Assembly (NCBI RefSeq): GCF_000444875.1
Contig: NC_021985.1
Coordinates: 4,918,170-4,982,169 of the forward strand
Origin: Streptomyces collinus Tu 365
GTDB lineage: Bacteria; Actinomycetota; Actinomycetes; Streptomycetales; Streptomycetaceae
Direction of reading: 5' to 3'
DNA length: 64,000 nt
The position numbers and the translations under genes were made by a program. A model generated the notes under the pieces. It worked only from the letters and a program-made list of their open reading frames with translations. It did no database searches and was not told where the DNA came from. This document shows positions 39,884 through 49,105 of the stretch, one piece after another (position 1 is the stretch's first letter; each line of letters starts with the position of its first letter).

Positions 39884-41220
39884 GCACGCAGTCAGCATCA
39901 GCGGCCTCGGCCGCCTCGGCGCGCGAGACCACCGAGGGCACCGTCTACACGGTCACCGGTGGCGACTGGGACGAGGTCGTCCAGTCCGCGGCCCGCGCCG
40001 ACGACGAGCGCATCGTCGTCAACATGGGTCCCCAGCACCCGTCCACCCATGGAGTGCTCCGCCTGATCCTGGAGATCGAGGGCGAGACGGTCACCGAGGC
40101 CCGCTGCGGCATCGGCTACCTGCACACCGGCATCGAGAAGAACCTCGAGTTCCGCACGTGGACGCAGGGCACCACGTTCGTGACGCGCATGGACTACCTG
40201 ACGTCCTTCTTCAACGAGACCGCCTACTGTCTCGCCGTCGAGAAGCTGCTCGGCATCGAGGACCAGATCACCGAGCGCGCCAAGATCATCCGGGTGCTCC
40301 TGATGGAGCTGAACCGGCTCTCCTCGCACCTGGTGTGCATCGCCACCGGCGGCATGGAGCTGGGCGCCACCACGATCATGATCTACGGATTCCGTGATCG
40401 TGAAATGATTCTCGACATCTACGAGCTCATCACGGGCCTCAGGATGAACCACGCGTACATCCGGCCCGGCGGACTCGCCCAGGACCTGCCGCCCGGCGCG
40501 GTGGACCAGATCCGCGAGTTCGTCAAGAAGATGAGGAAGAACCTCCCGGAGTACGACAAGCTCGCCACCGGGAACCCCATCTTCAAGGCCCGTATGCAGG
40601 ACGTCGGCTACCTCGACCTGGCCGGCTGCATGGCCCTCGGCGCCACCGGCCCGATCCTGCGCTCCACCGGCCTGCCGCACGACCTGCGCAAGTCGCAGCC
40701 GTACTGCGACTACGAGACGTACGACTTCGACGTCCCGACCGCCGACAGCTGCGACTCCTACGGACGGTTCCTGATCCGTCTGGAGGAGATGCGCCAGTCG
40801 CTCGGGATCGTCGAGCAGTGCCTCGACCGGCTGCAGCCCGGCCCGGTCATGGTCGCCGACAAGAAGATCGCCTGGCCGGCCCAGCTCGCCCTGGGACCGG
40901 ACGGGCTCGGCAACTCCCTCGACCACATCAAGAAGATCATGGGCACCTCCATGGAGGCCCTGATCCACCACTTCAAGCTGGTCACCGAGGGCTTCCGGGT
41001 ACCGCCGGGACAGGCCTACGCGGCCGTCGAGTCGCCCAAGGGCGAGCTCGGGGTCCACGCCGTCTCCGACGGCGGCACCCGCCCCTTCCGGGTCCACTTC
41101 CGCGACCCGTCCTTCACCAACCTGCAGGCCATGGCGGCGATGTGCGAGGGCGGCCAGGTCGCCGACGTCATCGTCGCCGTCGCGTCCATCGACCCCGTGA
41201 TGGGAGGCGTCGACCGGTGA
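39880..41220 (+). CDS. nuoD: NADH-quinone oxidoreductase subunit D
   Basis: 446 residues from GTG 39880. NMGPQHPSTHGVLRLILEIEGE, IGYLHTGIEKNLE and RMDYLTSFFNE are the conserved 49-kDa subunit blocks that form the quinone headgroup pocket with NuoB. The C-terminus (VADVIVAVASIDPVMGGVDR) is the standard hydrogenase-like end without nickel ligands. Residues 1-40 are an Ala/Ser-rich extension. Confidence 0.97.
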   Translation: MSTQSASAASAASARETTEGTVYTVTGGDWDEVVQSAARADDERIVVNMGPQHPSTHGVLRLILEIEGETVTEARCGIGYLHTGIEKNLEFRTWTQGTTFVTRMDYLTSFFNETAYCLAVEKLLGIEDQITERAKIIRVLLMELNRLSSHLVCIATGGMELGATTIMIYGFRDREMILDIYELITGLRMNHAYIRPGGLAQDLPPGAVDQIREFVKKMRKNLPEYDKLATGNPIFKARMQDVGYLDLAGCMALGATGPILRSTGLPHDLRKSQPYCDYETYDFDVPTADSCDSYGRFLIRLEEMRQSLGIVEQCLDRLQPGPVMVADKKIAWPAQLALGPDGLGNSLDHIKKIMGTSMEALIHHFKLVTEGFRVPPGQAYAAVESPKGELGVHAVSDGGTRPFRVHFRDPSFTNLQAMAAMCEGGQVADVIVAVASIDPVMGGVDR

Positions 41221-42083
41221 CCACCAGTTCCTCGGAGCGGGGCGTCAGCCTGGGCATGCCCGAACTGCCCGCACCCGCGTACCCGGACGACGTCCGGGCC
41301 CGGCTGGAGACGGACGCGCGCGAGGTCATCGCGCGCTACCCGGACTCCCGGTCGGCCCTGCTGCCGCTGCTCCACCTCGTGCAGTCGGAGGAGGGCCACG
41401 TCACGCGCACCGGCATGCGGTTCTGCGCGGAGATGCTCGGCCTGACCACCGCCGAGGTCACCGCCGTCGCCACCTTCTACACCATGTACCGGCGCAAGGC
41501 CTCCGGCGACTACCAGGTCGGCGTCTGCACCAACACGCTGTGCGCGGTGATGGGCGGCGACGCGATCTTCGAGACCCTCCAGGAGCACCTGGGCATCGGC
41601 AACGGCGAGACCACCGGCGACGGCAAGGTCACCCTGGAGCACATCGAGTGCAACGCGGCCTGCGACTTCGCGCCCGTCGTGATGGTCAACTGGGAGTTCT
41701 TCGACAACCAGACCCCCGGCAGCGCCAAGCGCCTGGTCGACGACCTGCGCGAGGGGCGGCCCGTCCAGCCCACGCGCGGGGCGCGGCTGTGCACCTTCAA
41801 GGAGACCGCGCGGATCCTGGCCGGCTTCCCCGACGAGCGGCCCGGGGCCGTCGAGGAGAGCGGCGGCGCGGGACCGGCGTCGCTGGTGGGCCTCCGCCTG
41901 GCGAGGGGGGAGACCGCACCCGCGCGCGTGGTCCATCCGCGCGGAGGCCCGCACGAGCAGCCGCACGGCACCGCGCACGAGCCGTCGCCCGCCGAGCACC
42001 TCAGCTCCCACGACGCGCCGCAGGACACATCGGCCTCCGACCCCGCCCACCCGGCCGGGCCCGCCGCCGAGGAGGGGGAGTGA
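41217..42083 (+). CDS. nuoE: NADH-quinone oxidoreductase subunit E, with long C-terminal extension
   Basis: 288 residues from GTG 41217. The thioredoxin-like 2Fe-2S domain holds cluster N1a: CTNTLC and ECNAAC. It forms the NADH-oxidising module with NuoF and NuoG. After about residue 205 a His/Pro/Ala/Glu-rich extension of some 80 residues follows (HPRGGPHEQPHGTAHEPS), which E. coli NuoE lacks; its function is unknown. The stop TGATG overlaps the nuoF start by one base. Confidence 0.96.
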   Translation: MTTSSSERGVSLGMPELPAPAYPDDVRARLETDAREVIARYPDSRSALLPLLHLVQSEEGHVTRTGMRFCAEMLGLTTAEVTAVATFYTMYRRKASGDYQVGVCTNTLCAVMGGDAIFETLQEHLGIGNGETTGDGKVTLEHIECNAACDFAPVVMVNWEFFDNQTPGSAKRLVDDLREGRPVQPTRGARLCTFKETARILAGFPDERPGAVEESGGAGPASLVGLRLARGETAPARVVHPRGGPHEQPHGTAHEPSPAEHLSSHDAPQDTSASDPAHPAGPAAEEGE

Positions 42084-43429
42084 TGACCGTGGTACCCGAG
42101 GTCAAGGACACGAGCCCGGAGAAGCTGCTCGCACCGGTGCTGTCGGCCTTCTGGGACGAGGACCGGTCCTGGAGCCTGGACGTCTACCGCAGGCACGGGG
42201 GGTACGAGGGGCTCCGCAAGGCGCTCGCCATGTCCCCGGACGACCTGATCGCCTACGTCAAGGAGTCCGGGCTGCGCGGCCGCGGCGGCGCGGGATTCCC
42301 GACCGGGATGAAGTGGCAGTTCATCCCGCAGGGGGACGGAAAGCCGCACTATCTCGTCGTCAACGCAGACGAGTCGGAGCCCGGGACCTGCAAGGACATC
42401 CCGCTCCTCTTCGCGAACCCGCACAGCCTCGTCGAGGGCATCGTCATCGCGTGCTACGCCATCAGGTCGTCGCACGCCTTCATCTATCTGCGGGGCGAGG
42501 TCGTCCCCGTCCTGCGGCGGCTGCACGAGGCCGTGCGCGAGGCCTACGCGGCGGGCTACCTCGGCGAGAACATCCTGGGCAGCGGGCTCGACCTGGAACT
42601 CACCGTGCACGCCGGCGCCGGCGCGTACATCTGCGGTGAGGAGACCGCCCTGCTCGACTCGCTCGAAGGCCGCCGCGGCCAGCCGCGGCTGCGTCCTCCC
42701 TTCCCCGCCGTCGAAGGGCTCTACGCCTGCCCCACTGTGGTGAACAACGTCGAGTCGATCGCGTCGGTTCCCGCCATCCTGAAGAACGGGAAAGACTGGT
42801 TCAGGTCCATGGGCAGCGAGAAGTCCCCGGGCTTCACGCTCTACTCGCTCAGCGGCCACGTCGCCAGCCCCGGCCAGTACGAGGCCCCGCTCGGCATCAC
42901 GCTGCGCCAGCTCCTCGACATGAGCGGCGGGATGCGCGCCGGGCACCGCCTCAAGTTCTGGACCCCGGGCGGCTCCTCGACCCCGATGTTCACCGACGAG
43001 CACCTCGACGTCCCCCTCGACTACGAGGGCGTCGGCGCCGCCGGTTCCATGCTCGGCACCAAGGCCCTGCAGTGCTTCGACGAGACGACCTGCGTGGTGC
43101 GGGCGGTGACCCGCTGGACCGAGTTCTACGCCCACGAGTCCTGCGGCAAGTGCACGCCCTGCCGCGAAGGGACGTACTGGCTGGTGCAGTTGCTGCGGGA
43201 CATCGAGGCGGGCAAGGGCGTCATGTCCGACCTCGACAAGCTGGGCGACATCGCCGACAACATCAACGGCAAGTCCTTCTGCGCCCTCGGCGACGGCGCG
43301 GCCTCACCCATCTTCTCCTCGCTGAAGTACTTCCGCGAGGAGTACGAGCAGCACATCACGGGCCGGGGCTGTCCCTTCGACCCGGCCAAGTCGACGGCCT
43401 GGGCGGACCGCCCGGAGGTGAACGCATGA
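42083..43429 (+). CDS. nuoF: NADH-quinone oxidoreductase subunit F (FMN, NADH binding)
   Basis: 448 residues. GRGGAGFPTGMKW is the glycine-rich NADH/FMN loop, VVNADESEPGTCKD continues the flavin site, and ESCGKCTPCREGT with a Cys in KSFCALGDGAASP ligates the 4Fe-4S cluster N3. NADH is oxidised here and electrons enter the Fe-S chain. ATG 42083 overlaps the nuoE stop; the stop overlaps nuoG (ATGA). Confidence 0.97.
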   Translation: MTVVPEVKDTSPEKLLAPVLSAFWDEDRSWSLDVYRRHGGYEGLRKALAMSPDDLIAYVKESGLRGRGGAGFPTGMKWQFIPQGDGKPHYLVVNADESEPGTCKDIPLLFANPHSLVEGIVIACYAIRSSHAFIYLRGEVVPVLRRLHEAVREAYAAGYLGENILGSGLDLELTVHAGAGAYICGEETALLDSLEGRRGQPRLRPPFPAVEGLYACPTVVNNVESIASVPAILKNGKDWFRSMGSEKSPGFTLYSLSGHVASPGQYEAPLGITLRQLLDMSGGMRAGHRLKFWTPGGSSTPMFTDEHLDVPLDYEGVGAAGSMLGTKALQCFDETTCVVRAVTRWTEFYAHESCGKCTPCREGTYWLVQLLRDIEAGKGVMSDLDKLGDIADNINGKSFCALGDGAASPIFSSLKYFREEYEQHITGRGCPFDPAKSTAWADRPEVNA

Positions 43430-45930
43430 CCGTGACCACCAGTGCTCCCTCCGGAGGGGGAGAGGCGGCGGTCCCGCCGGAAGACCTCGTCACGCTGACG
43501 ATCGACGGCGCCGAGATCAGCGTGCCCAAGGGCACCCTGGTCATCCGGGCCGCCGAGCAGCTCGGCATCGAGATCCCGCGCTTCTGCGACCACCCCCTCC
43601 TGGACCCGGCCGGTGCCTGCCGCCAGTGCATCGTCGAGGTCGAGGGCCAGCGCAAGCCGATGGCGTCCTGCACCATCACCTGCACGGACGGGATGGTGGT
43701 GAAGACCCACCTCACGTCGCCCGTCGCCGAGAAGGCCCAGCACGGGGTGATGGAGCTGCTGCTCATCAACCACCCGCTGGACTGCCCGGTCTGCGACAAG
43801 GGCGGCGAGTGCCCGCTGCAGAACCAGGCCATGTCGCACGGCAACGCGGAGTCCCGCTTCGAGGGCCGCAAGCGGACCTACGAGAAGCCGGTCCCCATCT
43901 CCACGCAGGTGCTGCTCGACCGCGAGCGGTGCGTGCTGTGCGCCCGCTGCACCCGGTTCTCCAACCAGGTCGCGGGCGACCCGATGATCGAGCTGGTCGA
44001 GCGGGGCGCGCTCCAGCAGGTCGGCACCGGCGAGGGCGACCCCTTCGAGTCGTACTTCTCCGGCAACACCATCCAGATCTGCCCGGTCGGCGCCCTCACC
44101 TCGGCCGCCTACCGGTTCCGCTCCCGCCCCTTCGACCTGGTCTCCTCGCCGTCGGTGTGCGAGCACTGCGCCGGCGGCTGCGCCACCCGCACCGACCACC
44201 GGCGCGGCAAGGTCATGCGGCGGCTCGCCGCCAACGACCCCGAGGTCAACGAGGAGTGGATGTGCGACAAGGGACGCTTCGCGTTCCGCTACGCACAGCT
44301 CAAGGACCGCCTCGACGTCCCCCTGGTGCGCAACGCCGAGGGCGTCCTGGAGGCCGCCTCCTGGCCCGAGGCGCTGGAAGCGGCCGCGCGCGGACTGACC
44401 GCCGCCCGGTCCCGGGCCGGTGTCCTCACCGGCGGCCGGCTGACCGTCGAGGACGCCTACGCGTACAGCAAGTTCGCGCGCGTGGCGCTCGACACCAACG
44501 ACATCGACTTCCGCGCGCGCGTGCACAGCGGCGAGGAGGCCGACTTCCTGGCGTCCCGGGTGGCCGGCCGGGGCCGTGACCTCGACGGCACGGGCGTCAC
44601 GTACGCCTCCCTGGAGAAGGCGCCCGCCGTCCTGCTCGTCGGGTTCGAGTCGGAGGAGGAGGCGCCCGGCGTCTTCCTGCGGCTGCGCAAGGCGTGGCGC
44701 AGGCACAAGCAGCGGGTCTACGCCCTCGCCACACACGCCACCCGGGGCCTGGAGAAGGCGGGCGGCACCCTGCTGCCGGCCGCTCCCGGCACCGAGACCG
44801 AGTGGCTGGACGCCCTCGCGAGCGGCGTCGGCCTGGAGGACTCCGGCACGGAGGCCGCGCAGGCGCTGCGCGCCGAGGGCGCCGTGCTCGTGGTGGGGGA
44901 GCGGCTCGCCGCGGTCCCGGGCGGGCTCACCGCCGCCGTACGCGCCGCCGCCGCGACCGGCGCCCGGCTCGTGTGGATTCCGCGGCGGGCCGGCGAGCGC
45001 GGCGCCGTCGAGGTGGGCGCGCTGCCGTCGCTGCTGCCGGGCGGCCGCCCGGCGACCGACCCGCGCGCGCGGGAGGAGGTCGCCGCCGTCTGGGGGCTGG
45101 CCGAACTGCCCGCGCGCTACGGCCGCGACACTCACCAGATCATCGAGGCCGCCGCCACCGGTGAACTCTCGGCCCTCGTGGTCGCCGGCGTGGAGCCGGC
45201 CGACCTGCCCGACCCGGCACGCGCGCGTGAGGCGCTCGACAGCGTCGGCTTCCTGGTGTCGCTGGAGCTGCGGCCCAGCGAGGTCACCGAACGCGCCGAC
45301 GTCGTCCTGCCGGTCGCCGCGGTCGCCGAGAAGCCCGGCACCTTCCTGAACTGGGAGGGCAGGGTGCGGTTCTTCGACGCCGCCCTGAAGCCCGAGCAGA
45401 TGACCCGCCGCCTCGCCCCGACCGACACGCGCGTGCTGCAGATGCTGGCCGACGCCATGGACGTCCACCTGGGCCTGCCCGATCTGCGCACCACGCGCGC
45501 GGAGATCGACCGGCTCGGCGCCTGGGACGGCCCGCGGGCCTCCGCGCCCGTGGAGTCCGCCAGGGCGCTGCCGCGCCCGGCCGCCGGGGAGGCCGTGCTC
45601 GCCGGCCACCGGCTGCTGCTCGACCAGGGCGTCCTGCAGGAGGGCGACGAGGCGCTCGCCGGCACCCGGCACGCCGCCCACGCCCGGCTGTCGTCCGCCA
45701 CGGCCGCCGAGGCGGGCGTCGCGGACGGCGAGGTCCTGACCGTCACCGGTCCCCGGGGCACGGTCGGACTCCCGCTCCGGATCACCGACATGCCCGACCG
45801 GGTGGTCTGGCTCCCGCTGAACTCCGTCGGCGGCGGCGTCGCCTCCGACACCGGGGCCACTCCCGGCTCCCTCGTCCGCATCGGCCCGGCGGCCCGTGCC
45901 GAAGAAGCCCCCGAGGAGGTGGAGGCATGA
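43426..45930 (+). CDS. nuoG: NADH-quinone oxidoreductase subunit G
   Basis: 834 residues. N1b ligands: CDHPLLDPAGACRQC plus the Cys of MASC. N5 ligands: CPVCDKGGEC with an upstream His. N4 ligands: CVLCARC and CPVGAL. The extra N7 set is also present: CEHCAGGC and a later Cys in EEWMCDKGRF, as in Thermus and E. coli. The C-terminal two thirds are a molybdopterin-oxidoreductase-like fold with no cofactor. Its last 20 residues are acidic. Overlaps nuoF and nuoH by four bases. Confidence 0.96.
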   Translation: MTVTTSAPSGGGEAAVPPEDLVTLTIDGAEISVPKGTLVIRAAEQLGIEIPRFCDHPLLDPAGACRQCIVEVEGQRKPMASCTITCTDGMVVKTHLTSPVAEKAQHGVMELLLINHPLDCPVCDKGGECPLQNQAMSHGNAESRFEGRKRTYEKPVPISTQVLLDRERCVLCARCTRFSNQVAGDPMIELVERGALQQVGTGEGDPFESYFSGNTIQICPVGALTSAAYRFRSRPFDLVSSPSVCEHCAGGCATRTDHRRGKVMRRLAANDPEVNEEWMCDKGRFAFRYAQLKDRLDVPLVRNAEGVLEAASWPEALEAAARGLTAARSRAGVLTGGRLTVEDAYAYSKFARVALDTNDIDFRARVHSGEEADFLASRVAGRGRDLDGTGVTYASLEKAPAVLLVGFESEEEAPGVFLRLRKAWRRHKQRVYALATHATRGLEKAGGTLLPAAPGTETEWLDALASGVGLEDSGTEAAQALRAEGAVLVVGERLAAVPGGLTAAVRAAAATGARLVWIPRRAGERGAVEVGALPSLLPGGRPATDPRAREEVAAVWGLAELPARYGRDTHQIIEAAATGELSALVVAGVEPADLPDPARAREALDSVGFLVSLELRPSEVTERADVVLPVAAVAEKPGTFLNWEGRVRFFDAALKPEQMTRRLAPTDTRVLQMLADAMDVHLGLPDLRTTRAEIDRLGAWDGPRASAPVESARALPRPAAGEAVLAGHRLLLDQGVLQEGDEALAGTRHAAHARLSSATAAEAGVADGEVLTVTGPRGTVGLPLRITDMPDRVVWLPLNSVGGGVASDTGATPGSLVRIGPAARAEEAPEEVEA

Positions 45931-47306
45931 GCCCGTACCTCGCCGCTGAAGACCTCTCGATGTTCGGCCGCGACCCCTGGTGGCTGGTCGTGATCAAGGC
46001 GGTCTTCTGCTTCGCCTTCCTGATGGTGACCGTGCTCTTCTCCATCGTGTGGGAGCGCAAGGTCGTCGCCTGGATGCAGCTGCGCATCGGCCCCAACCGG
46101 CACGGCCCCTGGGGCATGCTCCAGTCGCTCGCCGACGGCGTGAAGCTGATGCTCAAGGAAGACATCATCGTCAAGCGCGCGGACAAGGTGGTCTACGTCC
46201 TCGCACCGATCGTCGCGGCCATCCCGGCCTTCATGGCGATCGCGGTGATCCCCTTCGGCCCGGCCGACAACGAGATCTCGATCTTCGGCACCCGGACCAC
46301 GATGCAGCTCACCGACCTGCCGATCGCGATGCTCTACATCCTCGCGGTCGCCTCGGTCGGCATCTACGGCATCGTGCTGGCCGGCTGGAGCTCCGGCTCC
46401 ACCTACCCGCTGCTCGGCGGCCTGCGCTCGTGCGCCCAGATGATCTCCTACGAGATCGCCATGGGGGCCGCGTTCGCCTCGGTGTTCCTCTACTCCGGGT
46501 CGATGTCGACCTCCACGATCGTGGCGCAGCAGCACGACCGCTGGTACATCCTGCTGCTGCCGGTCTCGTTCATCCTCTACATCGTCACGATGGTCGGCGA
46601 GACCAACCGCGCCCCCTTCGACATGCCCGAGTCCGAGGGTGACCTCGTCGGCGGCTTCAACACCGAGTACTCGTCCATCAAGTTCGCGATGTTCATGCTC
46701 GCCGAGTACGTGAACATGGTGACGGTCTCGGCCGTGTCGACCACCCTGTTCCTCGGCGGCTGGCGCGCCCCCTGGCCCATCAGCGGCTTCTGGGCGGGCG
46801 CGAACCACGGCTGGTGGCCGCTGCTCTGGTTCGTCATCAAGGTCCAGCTGCTGCTGTTCTTCTTCATCTGGCTGCGCGGCACGCTCCCACGCGTCCGCTA
46901 CGACCAGCTGATGAAGCTCGGCTGGAAGGTCCTCATCCCGGTCTCCGTGACCTGGCTGATGCTCGTCGCGACCGTACGGGTGCTGCGCAACGAGCACTAC
47001 GACTTCGCCGACATCGCCCTCTACGTCGGCGGGGGCGTCCTCGCCCTGCTGCTGCTCTCCTTCGTCGCCGACATGTTCCGCGACCGGGGCGACAAGGGCG
47101 GCAAGGGAGCCGGGCAGCCGGCCGCCGCCGGACCGGCCGGGTTCGACCCGATGGCGGGCGGGTTCCCCGTACCGCCGCTGCCCGGACAGGAGCTGCCCCC
47201 GGTGCCCAGGCGCCGCTCGCGCCGCGAGGGCGAGCTGATTGTCAGTGGCGGACCGGACACTGTCAGTGACGGATCCACGGAGGGAAAGGAGGCGTCCGAT
47301 GGCTGA
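45927..47306 (+). CDS. nuoH: NADH-quinone oxidoreductase subunit H
   Basis: 459 residues, eight transmembrane helices. RIGPNRHGPWGMLQSLADGVKL and ETNRAPFDMPESEGDLVGGFN are the ND1/NuoH signatures; the acidic residues there form the E-channel beside the quinone site. After the last helix a Gly/Pro/Arg-rich cytoplasmic tail of about 75 residues follows (FDPMAGGFPVPPLPGQ), absent from E. coli NuoH. The stop overlaps the nuoI start by eight bases; AAAGGAGG in its last codons is the nuoI ribosome site. Confidence 0.97.
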   Translation: MSPYLAAEDLSMFGRDPWWLVVIKAVFCFAFLMVTVLFSIVWERKVVAWMQLRIGPNRHGPWGMLQSLADGVKLMLKEDIIVKRADKVVYVLAPIVAAIPAFMAIAVIPFGPADNEISIFGTRTTMQLTDLPIAMLYILAVASVGIYGIVLAGWSSGSTYPLLGGLRSCAQMISYEIAMGAAFASVFLYSGSMSTSTIVAQQHDRWYILLLPVSFILYIVTMVGETNRAPFDMPESEGDLVGGFNTEYSSIKFAMFMLAEYVNMVTVSAVSTTLFLGGWRAPWPISGFWAGANHGWWPLLWFVIKVQLLLFFFIWLRGTLPRVRYDQLMKLGWKVLIPVSVTWLMLVATVRVLRNEHYDFADIALYVGGGVLALLLLSFVADMFRDRGDKGGKGAGQPAAAGPAGFDPMAGGFPVPPLPGQELPPVPRRRSRREGELIVSGGPDTVSDGSTEGKEASDG

Positions 47307-47949
47307 GGAGCCGAAGGAGTCCGGGCAGGCGAAGCCCGGCTTCCAGAACCCGGTGGCCGGCTTCGGCGTGACCTTCAAGGCCATGTTCAAGAAGCGGCTG
47401 ACCGAGCAGTACCCGGAGCAGCAGAAGACCACGGCTCCGCGGTTCCACGGACGGCACCAGCTCAACCGCCATCCGGACGGCCTGGAGAAGTGCGTCGGCT
47501 GCGAGCTGTGCGCCTGGGCCTGCCCCGCCGACGCCATCTACGTGGAGGGCGCCGACAACACCGAGGAGGAGCGCTACTCCCCGGGCGAGCGCTACGGCCG
47601 CGTCTACCAGATCAACTACGCCCGCTGCATCCTGTGCGGGCTGTGCATCGAGGCGTGCCCCACGCGCGCGCTGACGATGACCAACGAGTTCGAACTGGCC
47701 GACTCCAGCCGCGCCAACCTCATCTACACCAAGGAGCAGCTGCTCGCCGGTCTCGAGGACGGCATGGTCGACACGCCCCACGCGATCTTCCCGGGCACCG
47801 ACGAACAGGACTACTACCGGGGCCTGGTGAGCGAGGCGGCGCCGGGGACGGTGCGGCAGGTCGCCGTGTCCAAGGGCGAGGAGCCCGAGGAGGCCGCGGC
47901 CACCACCGGTGCGCAGGAACCCGCCTCGCGGGAGGTGACCGGCCGATGA
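47299..47949 (+). CDS. nuoI: NADH-quinone oxidoreductase subunit I
   Basis: 216 residues from ATG 47299, whose ribosome site AAAGGAGG (47285-47292) lies inside nuoH. Two ferredoxin-type 4Fe-4S motifs, CVGCELCAWACPADAI and CILCGLCIEACPTRAL, ligate clusters N6a and N6b that lead to N2. A tail of about 40 residues (EEPEEAAATTGAQ) is variable. Overlaps nuoJ by four bases. Confidence 0.97.
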   Translation: MAEEPKESGQAKPGFQNPVAGFGVTFKAMFKKRLTEQYPEQQKTTAPRFHGRHQLNRHPDGLEKCVGCELCAWACPADAIYVEGADNTEEERYSPGERYGRVYQINYARCILCGLCIEACPTRALTMTNEFELADSSRANLIYTKEQLLAGLEDGMVDTPHAIFPGTDEQDYYRGLVSEAAPGTVRQVAVSKGEEPEEAAATTGAQEPASREVTGR

Positions 47950-48794
47950 GCGCGCAGCAACTCGCCGCCGCCTACACCACGTCCACCGGTGAGGCCTTCC
48001 AGTTCTGGATCCTCGGCACCGTCGCGGTGCTGGGCGCCCTCGGCACCGTCTTCATGAAGAAGGCCGTGCACAGCGCGCTCAGCCTCGCCGGGACCATGAT
48101 CGTCCTGGCGGTGTTCTACCTCGTCAACGGCGCCTACTTCCTCGGCGTCGTCCAGATCGTCGTCTACACCGGCGCGATCATGATGCTGTTCCTGTTCGTG
48201 GTGATGCTCGTCGGCGTCACGGCCGCGGACTCGCTCAAGGAGACCATCAAGGGCCAGCGCTGGCTCGCCCTGCTGTGCGGGGTCGGCTTCGGCGTCCTGC
48301 TGTTCGCGGGCATCGGGCACGCCTCCCTGACCCAGTTCGACGGCACCGGACAGGCGAACGCGAACGGCAACGTGGAGGGGCTCGCGTCCCTCATCTTCAC
48401 CAAGTACGTCTTCGCCTTCGAGATCACCGGCGCCCTGCTGATCACGGCCGCCGTCGGCGCCATGGTGCTCACCCACCGCGAGCGCACCGAGCGGGCGAGG
48501 ACCCAGCGCGAGCTGTCCGAGCAGCGCATCCGCGAAGGCAAGCACATCCCGCCGCTGCCGGCCCCCGGCGTCTACGCCCGGCACAACGCCGTGGACATCG
48601 CCGGCCTGCTGCCCGACGGCACGCCGTCGGAGCTGACCGTCAGCAAGACGCTGCGCGAGCGCGGCCAGATCCGCGACGTGTCCACCGAGGCGCTCAACGA
48701 CCTGCGGGCGCTGGAGCAGCGCGCCGAGGAGCGCCTGGAGCGGACCGCGATCGAGCCGACGACGTTCAAGCGGTCCGAGGAGGCGTCGAAGTGA
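47946..48794 (+). CDS. nuoJ: NADH-quinone oxidoreductase subunit J, with cytoplasmic extension
   Basis: 282 residues from ATG 47946. Five helices are visible, with the conserved ND6 helix-3 region QIVVYTGAIMMLFLFVVML that carries the pi-bulge in other complexes. After residue 180 a charged tail of about 100 residues follows (ERARTQRELSEQRIREGKHI, LNDLRALEQRAEERLERTA), partly coiled-coil-like and absent from E. coli NuoJ. Overlaps nuoK by four bases. Confidence 0.95.
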   Translation: MSAQQLAAAYTTSTGEAFQFWILGTVAVLGALGTVFMKKAVHSALSLAGTMIVLAVFYLVNGAYFLGVVQIVVYTGAIMMLFLFVVMLVGVTAADSLKETIKGQRWLALLCGVGFGVLLFAGIGHASLTQFDGTGQANANGNVEGLASLIFTKYVFAFEITGALLITAAVGAMVLTHRERTERARTQRELSEQRIREGKHIPPLPAPGVYARHNAVDIAGLLPDGTPSELTVSKTLRERGQIRDVSTEALNDLRALEQRAEERLERTAIEPTTFKRSEEASK

Positions 48795-49090
48795 ACCCGG
48801 TCAACTACCTCTATCTCGCGGCCCTGCTGTTCACCGTCGGCGCGACCGGGGTGCTGATCAGGCGCAACGCGATCGTCGTGTTCATGTGCGTCGAGCTGAT
48901 GCTCAACGCCTGCAACCTCGCGTTCGTCGTCTTCTCCCGGATGCACGGCAACCTCGACGGCCAGATCATCGCCTTCTTCACGATGGTCGTCGCCGCCGCG
49001 GAGGTCGTGGTGGGCCTCGCGATCATCGTGTCGCTGTTCCGCACCCGCCACTCGGCCTCGGTCGACGACGCCAGCCTGATGAAGCTGTAA
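48791..49090 (+). CDS. nuoK: NADH-quinone oxidoreductase subunit K
   Basis: 99 residues, three transmembrane helices. FMCVELMLNACNLAFVVFSR with the conserved membrane Glu, and AAAEVVVGLAIIVSLFR with the second Glu, are NuoK/ND4L hallmarks of proton translocation. GTG 48791 overlaps the nuoJ stop. Confidence 0.97.
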   Translation: MNPVNYLYLAALLFTVGATGVLIRRNAIVVFMCVELMLNACNLAFVVFSRMHGNLDGQIIAFFTMVVAAAEVVVGLAIIVSLFRTRHSASVDDASLMKL

Positions 49091-49105
49091 GGGGTCGGAA
49101 GAATC

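Noticed and set aside
43426..45930. Formate dehydrogenase or other molybdopterin enzyme
   Set aside because: The N1b/N4/N5/N7 cluster set and the nuo context fit NuoG; no Mo/W ligand (Cys/Sec) is visible.
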